This document shows, in pieces, positions 7,233 to 15,885 of a DNA stretch of 39,848 nucleotides. Position 1 is the stretch's first letter, and every line of letters begins with the position of its first letter. The notes beneath the pieces are model-generated. The model saw only the letters and a list, made by a program, of their open reading frames with translations. It made no database searches and was not told the origin of the DNA. Source of the DNA: Treponema sp. (GTDB lineage Bacteria; Spirochaetota; Spirochaetia; Treponematales; Breznakiellaceae); assembly GCA_031268245.1 (NCBI GenBank), contig JAIRXN010000104.1:1-39848 (forward strand). Reading direction: 5' to 3'. A program made the translations under genes and the position numbers.

Positions 7233-7985
7233 ATGAAAAAGTTTTCTTTACCCGGAACGGAGAATATGCCTGTCCTGGCCCTGGCAAAAAAAGAGCTTTA
7301 CTCTTTTAGCAATTATCCTGTTACCTACGGTATCGGCATATTCTTCCTGCTCTTCTGTTCGATATGGCTTTTCTATTTCCAGCATTTCTTTACCATGGAT
7401 ACCGCCTCTCTCCGTTCCTGGTTTGCCGCCTTTCCCCTGGCCTTTATTCTGGTGATACCTTCCATTACCATGAAGAGCTGGGCCGAAGAACGGCGGGTGG
7501 GCAGCATAGAAATCCTCCTTACCATGCCCTTTTCGGAATGGGATCTTGTACTGGGTAAATTTCTTGCAGCCTTCGGAGTGCTTGTCTTTATCCTCATCCT
7601 CAGCATCCCTCTTCCCCTGAGCCTCATGAGCCTGGGAGCTTTTGACGGGGGAGTGATCCTCTGCGAGTACCTGGGGGTTCTGCTTCTGGGATGTTCCGCC
7701 ATAAGTCTCGGGCTTTTTCTTTCGAGCCTTTCCGGGAATCAGGCAGGCGCTTTTCTGGGAAGCGCAGTGATACTGTTGACAGTTATGCTGATTAACCGTG
7801 TAACGCTTGTTTTTAACCTTCCTCCCTCTCTTGCGGCGGTGTTTAACTGGCTGTCCCTTTCCTTTCATTTTGAAAGCTTTTCCCGGGGTCTCGTTGATAC
7901 GCGGGATCTCTCTTTCTTCATCATTACCGCCATCCTGTTCCTCTTTCTGAATACCAGGGTGCTTATCTACCGGAAATGGCGTTGA
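7233..7985 (+). CDS. ABC-2 type permease (GldF-like)
   Basis: This 250-residue inner-membrane protein has about six hydrophobic segments. It starts ALAKKELYSFSNYPVTYG and has the TMKSWAEERRVGSIEILLTMP segment, which is the characteristic cytoplasmic coupling region of ABC-2 permeases of the GldF/NosY kind. It starts three bases after the ATPase gene's stop and has AAGGAG just upstream. It would pair with the ATPase and, by analogy with GldF-GldG, with the next gene product. No substrate can be named from sequence. Confidence 0.9.
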   Translation: MKKFSLPGTENMPVLALAKKELYSFSNYPVTYGIGIFFLLFCSIWLFYFQHFFTMDTASLRSWFAAFPLAFILVIPSITMKSWAEERRVGSIEILLTMPFSEWDLVLGKFLAAFGVLVFILILSIPLPLSLMSLGAFDGGVILCEYLGVLLLGCSAISLGLFLSSLSGNQAGAFLGSAVILLTVMLINRVTLVFNLPPSLAAVFNWLSLSFHFESFSRGLVDTRDLSFFIITAILFLFLNTRVLIYRKWR

Positions 7986-7995
7986 GGAGGGGAAC

Positions 7996-8064
7996 ATGAT
8001 AACCCAATTTTCGTGTGTTCGACCGACCGCACAATTAAACCGGACAGGGAGCGAAGTTTCATGA
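7996..8064 (+). other. Small ORF (22 codons) overlapping the GldG-like start
   Basis: GAGGAGGGGAAC gives a very strong ribosome binding site for the ATG at 7996. The frame reads MITQFSCVRPTAQLNRTGSEVS and stops with TGA overlapping the next ATG (ATGA at 8061-8064). This may be a coupling leader peptide or a remnant of an earlier start. No homology is recognised. Confidence 0.35.
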
Positions 8065-9671
8065 CAAAACGGCAAGTCAACAGTATTACTATTCTGTCCA
8101 TCGTGGTTGTTGTCCTGGTCCTCATGCTTTCAAACAGGCTCTGGTTCAGGCTGGATCTTTCCAAAAACAAGGCCTACACTATTTCTGCGATTTCCCGCAG
8201 GCTTCATGAAGAGATCCCCGACGAGGTGCGTATTACCTACTATATTTCCGGGAAACTTGCATCGATTCATCCCCTGCCCGGAGAGATAGAGGATCTTCTG
8301 CGGGAATATGCGGCCTATTCGAGGGGCAAGATACGCATTGTTCTGCGTGATCCTGTCAAGGCGAATCTGGTTGAAGAAATTGAGCAGATGGGAATTCTCC
8401 CCCAGCAGATTCAGACGGTGGATCAGGGCGAAACCAGCATTGCTACGGTTTACACAGGCATTGTCATTGAGTATCTGGATCAGGCAGAGATACTGCCGGT
8501 TGTGTTTTCCCTTGAAACCCTTGAGTACGATCTTACTTCCCGTATCCGCTCCCTTGTCAGCGGTGTCGAGCGGCAGACGGGGATCATTGTAGGAGACAGT
8601 TACCGTCAATGGAATCAGGACTACGGCTATCTGGGCCAGGCTCTGCTCCAGGCGGGCTACCGTACACGGCTTCTTGAACCCGGGGAAGAGATCCCCGAAA
8701 ATCTTCCGAGTCTCGTGGTTCTCGGCGGCGCCGAAGACTTTGACGACTGGGCCCTTTACCGCATCGACCGTTATATTCAGGGAGGCGGCAAGGTCTTTTT
8801 TGCGGCGGAGGCTGTGTTTGTAGATTCCCAGGGCGGCAGCCTTGAGGCCCGGAGCATAAATGATAAGGGCCTGCTGAGTATGCTTGCCTCCTACGGCGCG
8901 GAAGTTACAAACAGCCTTGTCCTGGACACGGCGGCCCTGACGCTCCAGTATCAGAGCCGCCAGGCAAACGGCGTAACGCAGTACAGGATCATCCGTTATC
9001 CCCACTGGATCGGGGTGCTTCCCCAAAACGGCAATCCTAAAAATCCGGTAACGGCCCGTTTTTCCGGTGTAGACCTCTTCTGGCCCAGCCCCATTACGGT
9101 AAACGCCCCTGCGGGGATCGATTCCGGGGAACTTTTTGCCAGTACTCCCGAGGCGTGGCTGATGACCAACAGTTTTGTTACCAATCCGGACATGGCTTTC
9201 CTGTTTGAAAACGAGGCGGAAGCTACCAGAGGCCGGGAAGTTCTTGCAGTATCATTAAGCGGTGTATTTCCCTCCTATTTCCGGGGAAGGGACAAGCCGC
9301 AGAGGGAAGGCTCCGGAGAAGAACTTCCCGCTCTGCCATTGCAGGGTCTCTCTTCCCGGATCATTGTAGTGGGGGATACCGATTTTCTCACCGCTATGCT
9401 CCAGTTTACCAGGGGAGAGAGGAACCTTGAATTCTTTATTCAGGCCCTGGACTGGCTCTCCAGTGACGATGAGATAATCGGTATCAGAAACCGGGAAGCG
9501 GGTTCGGGCCGGCTTGACCGCATCGCCGATCCCCAGCGCAGAGAAGCCGTCATACGTTTTTCCCAGATACTCAACATAGTACTTGTACCGGCGGGTCTGT
9601 TGGCCCTGGCCTTCTTCCTTGCATGGCGGAGAAAGAAGAGGGCTCTCTCAAGCGGAATTACAGGAGCATAA
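8061..9671 (+). CDS. GldG-like ABC system auxiliary membrane protein
   Basis: This 536-residue protein has one N-terminal transmembrane segment (about residues 9-26), then FRLDLSKNKAYTISAISRR. That is the start of the GldG-type domain (DUF7088/ABC_transp_aux), which lies outside the membrane. The middle has the GEIEDLLREYAAYS stretch and an alpha/beta Rossmann-like part (LPSLVVLGGAED). A second transmembrane helix lies near the C-terminus (VPAGLLALAFFLAWRRKKR). In the Gld system these proteins associate with the ATPase and permease. The start at 8061 is chosen because GGGAG lies upstream and family similarity begins here; a GTG at 8013 is in frame but lies inside the preceding small ORF. Confidence 0.88.
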   Translation: MTKRQVNSITILSIVVVVLVLMLSNRLWFRLDLSKNKAYTISAISRRLHEEIPDEVRITYYISGKLASIHPLPGEIEDLLREYAAYSRGKIRIVLRDPVKANLVEEIEQMGILPQQIQTVDQGETSIATVYTGIVIEYLDQAEILPVVFSLETLEYDLTSRIRSLVSGVERQTGIIVGDSYRQWNQDYGYLGQALLQAGYRTRLLEPGEEIPENLPSLVVLGGAEDFDDWALYRIDRYIQGGGKVFFAAEAVFVDSQGGSLEARSINDKGLLSMLASYGAEVTNSLVLDTAALTLQYQSRQANGVTQYRIIRYPHWIGVLPQNGNPKNPVTARFSGVDLFWPSPITVNAPAGIDSGELFASTPEAWLMTNSFVTNPDMAFLFENEAEATRGREVLAVSLSGVFPSYFRGRDKPQREGSGEELPALPLQGLSSRIIVVGDTDFLTAMLQFTRGERNLEFFIQALDWLSSDDEIIGIRNREAGSGRLDRIADPQRREAVIRFSQILNIVLVPAGLLALAFFLAWRRKKRALSSGITGA

Positions 9672-9672
9672 C

Positions 9673-10656
9673 ATGGCGTATAAACGGAAACTTGTCATAC
9701 TTTTGTCCCTGGCGGGAATTCTTCTGCTTGCCAATATTCTTGTTACTCTGATCGATTCCGGCTGGGCATCTTCCCGCTCTTCTTCTTTTTCCTGGATCGA
9801 TCCCCGTTCCGAAGGCCGTATCGACGGCATAGAGATACGGGGCACGGCGGAAGAGGTATCCCTTTTCAGGCGGAACAATCTCTGGCATGTAAACAACGAA
9901 GGCCGCGAGTACCCGGCCAAACAGGAGCGGGTGGAGGATTTTCTTGCCCTTTTTACACGGAGACAGGAGTGGCCGCTGCGTTCTTCCTCTTCGTCTTCCC
10001 ATGCCCGTCTTGGAGTGGAGGAGGCGGAGGCCGGGCGGATAATACTCAAAGCGGGGGCAGGACTTCCCCTGCTGGATCTTCTGACCGGCGGCATGGATGC
10101 TACAGGCCGGGAAATCTACCTTCGCAGGGCAGGGGAAGATGCAGTCCGTTCCGGGGAGGACGGTTTCAGTTCCTATCTTTCGGGTTCCCTGACTTCGTGG
10201 TACAATCTGCGTCTCTTTCCTGCCGCTGAAAAGGGAGGCCCCCGTCCTGCGGATGTGCAGCGCGTAACGCTGGAGTTTCCCCCCGTTTCAGCGGATGAAG
10301 ATGAAGGCGGCGCCGTACAACCGGCTTCCCCGGTTCTCACTTTTACGCGGGACGGAAACAACTGGAACATGAGCGGTACCGATACCGCGATTGAACGGAC
10401 AAAGGCGGAATCCTGGCTGCAGGGTATCCTTAATACGGAAGGGGAGAATTTTGCTCCGGAGCATACCGGGCCTTACGATTCGGGCCGTGTCTCTCTGGAA
10501 CTGGGAAACGGCAGTGTTCTTGTCATTGCCTTTTCTCCCCAGGACGCCTCAGGCAAACGGAATGTTACGGTAAGCGGCTCAAATGAGGTTTATACACTTG
10601 CAGACTGGGCCGTGAGCCGGATATTCAGGGAAGCTGCTTACTTTGAGACGCAATAA
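9673..10656 (+). CDS. DUF4340 domain protein of the Gld-like ABC cluster
   Basis: This 327-residue protein has one N-terminal signal anchor (about residues 6-27) and an extracytoplasmic remainder. It contains VSLFRRNNLWHVNNEGREYPAKQERVEDFL-type sequence, the repeated DUF4340 pattern, where a substrate residue pair precedes W-x-V and the polypeptide then folds as short beta units. It is encoded one base after the GldG-like stop with CAGGAG upstream. The biochemical role of DUF4340 is unknown, but it commonly follows GldG genes. The last 32 bases overlap the convergent gene at 10625. Confidence 0.85.
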   Translation: MAYKRKLVILLSLAGILLLANILVTLIDSGWASSRSSSFSWIDPRSEGRIDGIEIRGTAEEVSLFRRNNLWHVNNEGREYPAKQERVEDFLALFTRRQEWPLRSSSSSSHARLGVEEAEAGRIILKAGAGLPLLDLLTGGMDATGREIYLRRAGEDAVRSGEDGFSSYLSGSLTSWYNLRLFPAAEKGGPRPADVQRVTLEFPPVSADEDEGGAVQPASPVLTFTRDGNNWNMSGTDTAIERTKAESWLQGILNTEGENFAPEHTGPYDSGRVSLELGNGSVLVIAFSPQDASGKRNVTVSGSNEVYTLADWAVSRIFREAAYFETQ

Positions 10657-11914
10657 AGTTGCGGTATTTTTCAAGGTCGCTCTTGAAGGCTATGATGTGG
10701 GTAATGGGATCGGCCATTGCCCGCCGCATGGCTTCCCGGGCTTCAAAGATCAGCCTTTCGGCATCAATGAGCCTGCCTGAACGGGATGAAATGCCTATAC
10801 AGAGATCGTTCTCTGACCGGAAGGCGCCGGCAAAACGGGTAAGTATGCGATTATGGAATTCTTCAGACTTTACAAAACCCTGATCCAGATCGATGTTCGG
10901 ATAGATGATCGAGATACCCCATTCCCCAAGTTCAAAGATCAGATCCCGTAAATTATAGAATTCCACGGCTGCCCCGGCAAACTGCCTGAAAAAATCTTCA
11001 TCCAGGGAATCGGAATTCCGGAATTCCATCATGATGTACACCAGATCCTGTTCAAAGGAGGCGCAGCGGTGCATCTCTGCGGCAAGCCGGTCTCTTGTGT
11101 ATTCCTCCCAGCCTATGCCCCGGGGTGAGTAAAGCCCCTGCGGCGTTTTTTCTTCATAGTCTTCCTCAAAGGATTCTTCGGCGGCATGATCGGCCGGCTC
11201 TTCTTCCGTTTCTTCAGGCGGCGGAGTTTTTTCTTCGGCCTTTCCGGTTCCGCCCTTTGTCTCCGCGCCTACCAGGGATTCAAAGTCTATAAGGCCGTCT
11301 GTTTCCGCGCCGCTTTCCCGCCGGGATTGGGGTATATCCGTTTTACTCTGTTCCCGGACGGCAGGAACCGCGGAGGCTCCCGAAAGGGAACTAAAGAGCA
11401 GGGTGAGGAAGGCCAGCACAAGACCGCCCAATACCGCCAGAAGAGTCTGCTTCATGGAGGAAAGGAGAAAGTCATAATCAATGAGGCCAAAGAGCGCCTG
11501 AATATTTACATTCCGCTGGCCTTCGATCCGCAGGGGCCGCAGATCGCTTGGTTTCATGGCAAAACTGCTTTTGAAGCGCGGCGAATCATTCACCCAGTTT
11601 ATTACCGTTCCCTGGCGGCGCTCGAAGGGGTATTCTCCATTGGGGCCGGAAATAATGAGAGCTTCTATGGTTTTTGAGCTGAGCACGGCGTCTTCGATGG
11701 TTTGAATGAAAGGCTCATCCATGAAACCCAGCACTCCGGCGGAGGAAGCCAGATCTTCAAGATCTCTGAATTCAATCTCCGTCAGATTACGGCGATCCTG
11801 AAAATTACCGGCGATACGAATAGCGCCGTATACAAGGGCGGCAGAGTATATAGTGATACACAGGACCGCCATAAAGGTAGTGATCAGATTTTTGGGGGTA
11901 TTGATTTGCCTCAT
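10625..11914 (-). CDS. Two-TM sensor-like protein with degenerate GGDEF-like domain
   Basis: This 429-residue protein has transmembrane helices at about 11-33 and 156-178, an extracytoplasmic domain between them, and an acidic Pro/Glu-rich linker (about 220-258). The C-terminal part (about 262-425) follows the order of a GGDEF domain: a YTRDRLAAEMHRCASFEQDL start, a central strand pair, LCIGISSRSG like the VTVSIG strand, and an ERLIFEAREAMRRA helix. The catalytic GG(D/E)EF is missing; the equivalent place reads GEWG (330-333). Cyclase activity is therefore unlikely and a binding or signalling role is inferred. There is no ribosome binding site; TATAAT ends six bases before the ATG. Confidence 0.6.
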   Translation of the reverse strand: MRQINTPKNLITTFMAVLCITIYSAALVYGAIRIAGNFQDRRNLTEIEFRDLEDLASSAGVLGFMDEPFIQTIEDAVLSSKTIEALIISGPNGEYPFERRQGTVINWVNDSPRFKSSFAMKPSDLRPLRIEGQRNVNIQALFGLIDYDFLLSSMKQTLLAVLGGLVLAFLTLLFSSLSGASAVPAVREQSKTDIPQSRRESGAETDGLIDFESLVGAETKGGTGKAEEKTPPPEETEEEPADHAAEESFEEDYEEKTPQGLYSPRGIGWEEYTRDRLAAEMHRCASFEQDLVYIMMEFRNSDSLDEDFFRQFAGAAVEFYNLRDLIFELGEWGISIIYPNIDLDQGFVKSEEFHNRILTRFAGAFRSENDLCIGISSRSGRLIDAERLIFEAREAMRRAMADPITHIIAFKSDLEKYRNFIASQSKQLP

Positions 11915-11920
11915 GAGAAG

Positions 11921-11926
11921 ATTATA
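11921..11926 (-). promoter_or_regulatory. -10 box six bases before the ATG at 11914
   Basis: The minus strand reads TATAAT-CTTCTC-ATG. The -35 region is weak (CTAGCA at an 18-base spacing). The short distance and lack of a Shine-Dalgarno predict a leaderless transcript. The divergent MEMO gene starts 43 bases away. Confidence 0.5.
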
Positions 11927-11956
11927 TACGGTTTTTTTTATCTATGCTAGAATAAC

Positions 11957-12796
11957 ATGATGGATATTCGAAGATCTTGCCTGCCTTCGCCCTGGTATCC
12001 ACGGGGCGGAGAGGCAGTTTCCCGTTTCCTCTCTCCTTTCGCATTCCCCTCAAATGGAAAAGCCCTTGCCGCGGTTGCCCCCCACGCGGGCTGGTACTAT
12101 TCGGGGAGATTTGCCGCTCAGGCAGTCGCCGCCCTGGAACGGGACGCCTCCACGGTAATCGTTGCCGGAGGCCATCTCCCCGCCGGTATGTCCCCGCTCT
12201 TTGCCCTGGAGGATCAGGTTGCCGGCCCCTTGGGAAATATCCCCATAGACGCCGGATTGCGGGATGCATTATATGAAGAATTGAATGGCCGGGAAGACCG
12301 TTACCAGGATAACACCGTAGAAGTGCTCCTTCCCATGGTACGCTATTTTTTCCCGGAAGCCTCTCTCCTCTGGATACGGCTCCCCGCAGAAATTTCATCC
12401 TTTGAGACGGGAAAAACCATCGCCCGGACAGCCCGTTCACTTAAACGCAAAACCGTGCTTTTGGGCTCCACGGATCTTACCCACTATGGGCCAAATTACA
12501 GTTTTTCTCCCCGCGGTTACGGTAGAAAGGCCCTGGAATGGATGGAAAAGGAAAACGACAGAGCCTTTATCGATGCGGTTCTTTCCGGAAATCCTGAAGA
12601 GACACTCCGCCGGGCGGAAGAAGACCGATCCGCCTGTTCAGCCGGCGCAGTTCTCGGCGCCATGGGTTTTGCTTCCTTTTGTACCGGCTCAGAGAAATCC
12701 GAAGCGGAACTCCTTGCCTACGGCACAAGCGCAGCCGTGTCCGCGGATGAAATTCCCGATTCTTTTGTCGGTTATGGGGCATTTTGTTTTAGCTGA
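11957..12796 (+). CDS. MEMO family protein (AmmeMemoRadiSam system protein B)
   Basis: This 279-residue protein is a MEMO/AmmeMemoRadiSam-B homologue. The metal and active-site residues known from human MEMO1 are conserved: H43 (APHAGWYYSG), H73 (VAGGH), H176 (STDLTHYG) and C227 (RSACSAG). MEMO proteins are copper- or iron-binding proteins related to extradiol dioxygenases; the bacterial role is unknown. The usual partners, an AMMECR1-domain protein and a radical SAM enzyme, are not encoded in this window. The start has no Shine-Dalgarno, and TATGCTAGAAT lies directly upstream, so a very short leader is likely. It is convergent with the DUF115 gene. Confidence 0.9.
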   Translation: MMDIRRSCLPSPWYPRGGEAVSRFLSPFAFPSNGKALAAVAPHAGWYYSGRFAAQAVAALERDASTVIVAGGHLPAGMSPLFALEDQVAGPLGNIPIDAGLRDALYEELNGREDRYQDNTVEVLLPMVRYFFPEASLLWIRLPAEISSFETGKTIARTARSLKRKTVLLGSTDLTHYGPNYSFSPRGYGRKALEWMEKENDRAFIDAVLSGNPEETLRRAEEDRSACSAGAVLGAMGFASFCTGSEKSEAELLAYGTSAAVSADEIPDSFVGYGAFCFS

Positions 12797-12823
12797 GCTA
12801 TATTCGCAGGCGGAGGTTCTTCA

Positions 12824-14488
12824 TTATTCTCCATACATTGCCTCAAGCACCTTCTCAATTTCTCTTATACAGTATCCCTTTACCGCTTCCAGTACCTCCC
12901 TGCCGCTGTTCAGCGCCTCCCTCCGTTTGAGTGCGGCCGCCTGGGGGAGCAGGGTTTTCAGTATCAGTTCTTCTTCTGCGCTCATCTCCCGGGCCGATTC
13001 GGGAAGTCCGGCTATCTTTTCCCGGTAGGAGACAAGGAAATTACGGGCTTTCATCGTCGCGGGCCCCGTGGAGAAGATAGCAGGATTACTGCGGCGGATC
13101 TTTTTTCCCTGCGGTAGTCTGACAGGGACGCCCAGTCCCTCTGCCGTGCTGTACCGGATTTCCGTTTTTGCGGCCTTTAGTTCCAGTCCTTCCCGGTAAC
13201 GGTTCAGGGTACGGGTTTCATAGTACCAGACGCCGTCTTCCCGTGTCTTTTTCTGCAAATCCGGGCTCCGGTAGAGAAGGGAAGAGAACCGGGATTCCAT
13301 GGAAAAGAAACGATTTTGTAGATTTTCAAAGTATGGGAAGAGCCACGTGCCTTTTGCGTAGCTTTTTCCCAGGGGGTAGGAATAGTCCGCACCGTAGATC
13401 TCTATCCGGGAAGCGCCCAGGGCCTCTGCCAGAGAAACGGCCGCATAGGTAACGTTCCCCCCGGAACTATCCACAACAGGGATAGCCCTCCAGTATCCGG
13501 ATACGTAGTTCGCCAGGGGATGCCCGCCGGAAAAGAATATGGGCCTTGAAACCATGCCTGCCAGCAGGGGAGGGCTTGCAAGGTCAAGAAACAGGGGGAT
13601 ATGCGGGGGAATTCCGCCCAAAAAGTGCTTGTAGCTGATATGCTGACAGTCTATTGAGATAACGGCATCGGGTTCAATGTCCGCGGCCAGGAGAGCGGGG
13701 AGGCTTGTGTCGCTTGCAAGGAGAAAGAGTCCGCCGCGTTTCTTACTGAGTTCTTCAAGCTGCATATCCAGCGAGGGGCCTGCGGCGCAGATTGCGGCTT
13801 CCCGAATCGGGGGAAAGGGCCGCCTTATCTCTTCGGCGGCCTTGAGATTGCGGATGATATTGGAAAACCAGCGTGTGCCGAACCATGCCTGTACCGAATA
13901 GTCTGCAGAAAGCCGGGTTGCGGCGTTTTGGATTGCCGCTCCCGCCTCTTCAAAGCGGCCGCTTTCCATATCCGTCCGGATCCTGAGCGGCAGGGAACGG
14001 ATCGCCCCGTCCAGGGAAGGCCGGTATCTTTCCAGGATACACTCTTCAATTTCTCCTGGTGAAGGGTCGATGAGGATCTTCAGCCGCCGGTCTTCCAGAA
14101 TGCGGGCATGGTCCGCCGAACAGAGAAGTTCCGCAAAACCGTTGATGTCATAATCGATTACCATTACTCCCTGTACCCCGGGAAGCGCAAGCGCGGCTTC
14201 AACATAGTAGCCCCCGCCGAAACCCAGAAAGACAAGGAAGCCCGCTCCGTTCATGGTACTGGATAGAAGCCGCCGAGCTTCCTTCCGGGGATCCACCGTG
14301 GAATGCAGGGGATATGCGCTTCCGCCGGGATTAACTATGGCGGGAACCATGTCTCCGCCTCTGGACTCCAGAAACTTATAGCGGTTTAATGTGGTTTCCG
14401 CGAGGGAAAGCCGTGAGCAGAGCCGTTCATGGCCTGCCGAAAGGGCCAGAAGATTCCGTTCAAAGCAAAAATGTTTATCCACAGACAT
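12824..14488 (-). CDS. DUF115/Maf-type flagellin glycosylation protein (paralogue 1)
   Basis: This 554-residue cytosolic protein belongs to the DUF115 (motility accessory factor, MptE-like) family. The visible landmarks are LGFGGGYYVEAAL (88-100), AAGPSL (235-240), DAVISID (274-280) and GADYSYPLGKSYAKGT (366-381), in the family order. Maf proteins transfer nonulosonic acids such as pseudaminic acid to flagellins in other bacteria, so a flagellin or surface glycosylation role is inferred. It is the last gene of a four-gene operon and overlaps the preceding paralogue by 14 bases. The ATG at 14488 is only two bases from GGGAG, and a GTG at 14482 is better spaced, so the true start may be two codons later. 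Confidence 0.85.
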   Translation of the reverse strand: MSVDKHFCFERNLLALSAGHERLCSRLSLAETTLNRYKFLESRGGDMVPAIVNPGGSAYPLHSTVDPRKEARRLLSSTMNGAGFLVFLGFGGGYYVEAALALPGVQGVMVIDYDINGFAELLCSADHARILEDRRLKILIDPSPGEIEECILERYRPSLDGAIRSLPLRIRTDMESGRFEEAGAAIQNAATRLSADYSVQAWFGTRWFSNIIRNLKAAEEIRRPFPPIREAAICAAGPSLDMQLEELSKKRGGLFLLASDTSLPALLAADIEPDAVISIDCQHISYKHFLGGIPPHIPLFLDLASPPLLAGMVSRPIFFSGGHPLANYVSGYWRAIPVVDSSGGNVTYAAVSLAEALGASRIEIYGADYSYPLGKSYAKGTWLFPYFENLQNRFFSMESRFSSLLYRSPDLQKKTREDGVWYYETRTLNRYREGLELKAAKTEIRYSTAEGLGVPVRLPQGKKIRRSNPAIFSTGPATMKARNFLVSYREKIAGLPESAREMSAEEELILKTLLPQAAALKRREALNSGREVLEAVKGYCIREIEKVLEAMYGE

Positions 14489-15884
14489 TCTCCCCTGTAC
14501 GGATCAGTGTTTCTACCGCGGCGCAGATCTCCCCGCTGGAATTCAACTGCAGGAGGCTTCCCAATTCTCCTTGAATTTCAGCTCCGTTTTTTTTATCCTG
14601 CAGGGCATCCAGCAGAAAAGCTTTTGCCTTTCCCCTCCGTTTTTCCCCTGACTCTTTTATGCTAAAGTACTCCGTTTTAGAGGCGCCTGAAGCGGCGGCC
14701 TCTTTTTTAAGATTTTGCAGATTATTATCTTCTTCATCTGAACCGAAGGCGCCGCCTCTCCCCAGGGGGAGAATCTTTCCCGGCCAGGAATGACGGCTGA
14801 ACCATGAAGCATAGACATTGTGACTTCCGCCGCAGTCCAGCGCATAAGAGCGTTCAAAGGCGAGTGAGTATTCGCTCTTCATACGGGAAGCCTGTTCCCG
14901 GATGAGCCGCTCAAAACTGTAGGGCCGGGCATGGGTCTTGATGCCGTAATTTTTCAGATCGATGCCCGCCGTATACACTTTTTCTTTTTTCAGAAAAAAA
15001 GCCAGATCCAGTGCGGAGGCGCTTACCGTTCCCCTCTGGGGAAAACTGATATGGGGCAGGCCAAGCTTCTCCAGAATATGACGCTGCCAGAGACTTCCGT
15101 CGGCGATAAGAATCTGCGGACAGGCGGAACACTGGGAGGGGAGGGCGGCGGAAAGGCTTATTGCAAGGCTGTAGGGAGGGCTTTGAATGAACCTGAGAGC
15201 CTCGTAGAGGTGAAGGAGCGCCCAGCCGCCGCCGTCGGTACTGATCACCAGATCCGGTACAATTCCTGCACAGAGCAGGGCCTGGACGGACGAGGAGACC
15301 GCAATAATAAATACCGTTCCCTCTTTTTTGATTTTTTTTATGACTTCAAGAGAAGCTTCAAGGCCCGGCCCCGCTGCGGTTACCAGTACGGGACAGGGAA
15401 TTTCCCGGTAGAATACCAGTTGTTCGGGAAGGAGAATATTCTTGAAGAAATTTTTGAACCATCTTTTTCCAAAGCCCAGAAGAGTTTTTGTGTTGGCGTC
15501 TATCCTTTTGATAAATTCCACTGTTTCCGCAAGAATTTCCCTGTACGCTTCCCCGTAAAACGAAAAGGCCGGCCTCCATTCAACGATTTTGAGTTTTCCG
15601 GCTTCCGTGTCCGGGATCTCCCTTTCAAGAAAATCCTGTATCCCCGCGCCCGAATCCGGTTCCCACACGGGCAGCCCCGGCCGGGAGGGCCAGCCTTTTC
15701 CGGCATGAAGGATGAGTATTTTTGCATGCGGAAATTTGTTTTGCAGAACTTCTGCCAGGTAGCCTTCTCCCGGTTCCATCAATAAAAAGTATTCTGTGTC
15801 TTCAGACAGATTAAGGGAATTGATATAGCGTTCGGCTTCCTGCCGTGGATTGTAGCGGGAATGAATGGGAGCGGGCGGCCTCAT
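14475..15884 (-). CDS. DUF115/Maf-type protein (paralogue 2)
   Basis: This 469-residue protein is a divergent paralogue of the downstream DUF115 protein. It has an N-terminal HSRYNPRQEAERYI segment (8-21), then a degenerate Rossmann-like FLLMEPGEGY (33-42). The core contains VTAAGPGLE (168-176) and VSSSVQALLCAGIVPDLVIS (196-215) followed by TD. GxD-type AGIDLKNYGIKTHARPYSFE follows. The start at 15884 is placed one base after the preceding gene's TAA (TAAGATG). A longer frame from 16022 would overlap the upstream gene by 137 bases and lacks family sequence. Two different Maf-like proteins in one operon suggest two acceptors or a heteromeric enzyme. Confidence 0.8.
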   Translation of the reverse strand: MRPPAPIHSRYNPRQEAERYINSLNLSEDTEYFLLMEPGEGYLAEVLQNKFPHAKILILHAGKGWPSRPGLPVWEPDSGAGIQDFLEREIPDTEAGKLKIVEWRPAFSFYGEAYREILAETVEFIKRIDANTKTLLGFGKRWFKNFFKNILLPEQLVFYREIPCPVLVTAAGPGLEASLEVIKKIKKEGTVFIIAVSSSVQALLCAGIVPDLVISTDGGGWALLHLYEALRFIQSPPYSLAISLSAALPSQCSACPQILIADGSLWQRHILEKLGLPHISFPQRGTVSASALDLAFFLKKEKVYTAGIDLKNYGIKTHARPYSFERLIREQASRMKSEYSLAFERSYALDCGGSHNVYASWFSRHSWPGKILPLGRGGAFGSDEEDNNLQNLKKEAAASGASKTEYFSIKESGEKRRGKAKAFLLDALQDKKNGAEIQGELGSLLQLNSSGEICAAVETLIRTGENVCG

Positions 15885-15885
15885 C

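Noticed and set aside
7248..8075. 275-codon minus-strand frame opposite the ABC permease
   Set aside because: Antisense to a clear membrane protein gene; its Lys/Gln/Gly-rich content reflects the opposite strand only.
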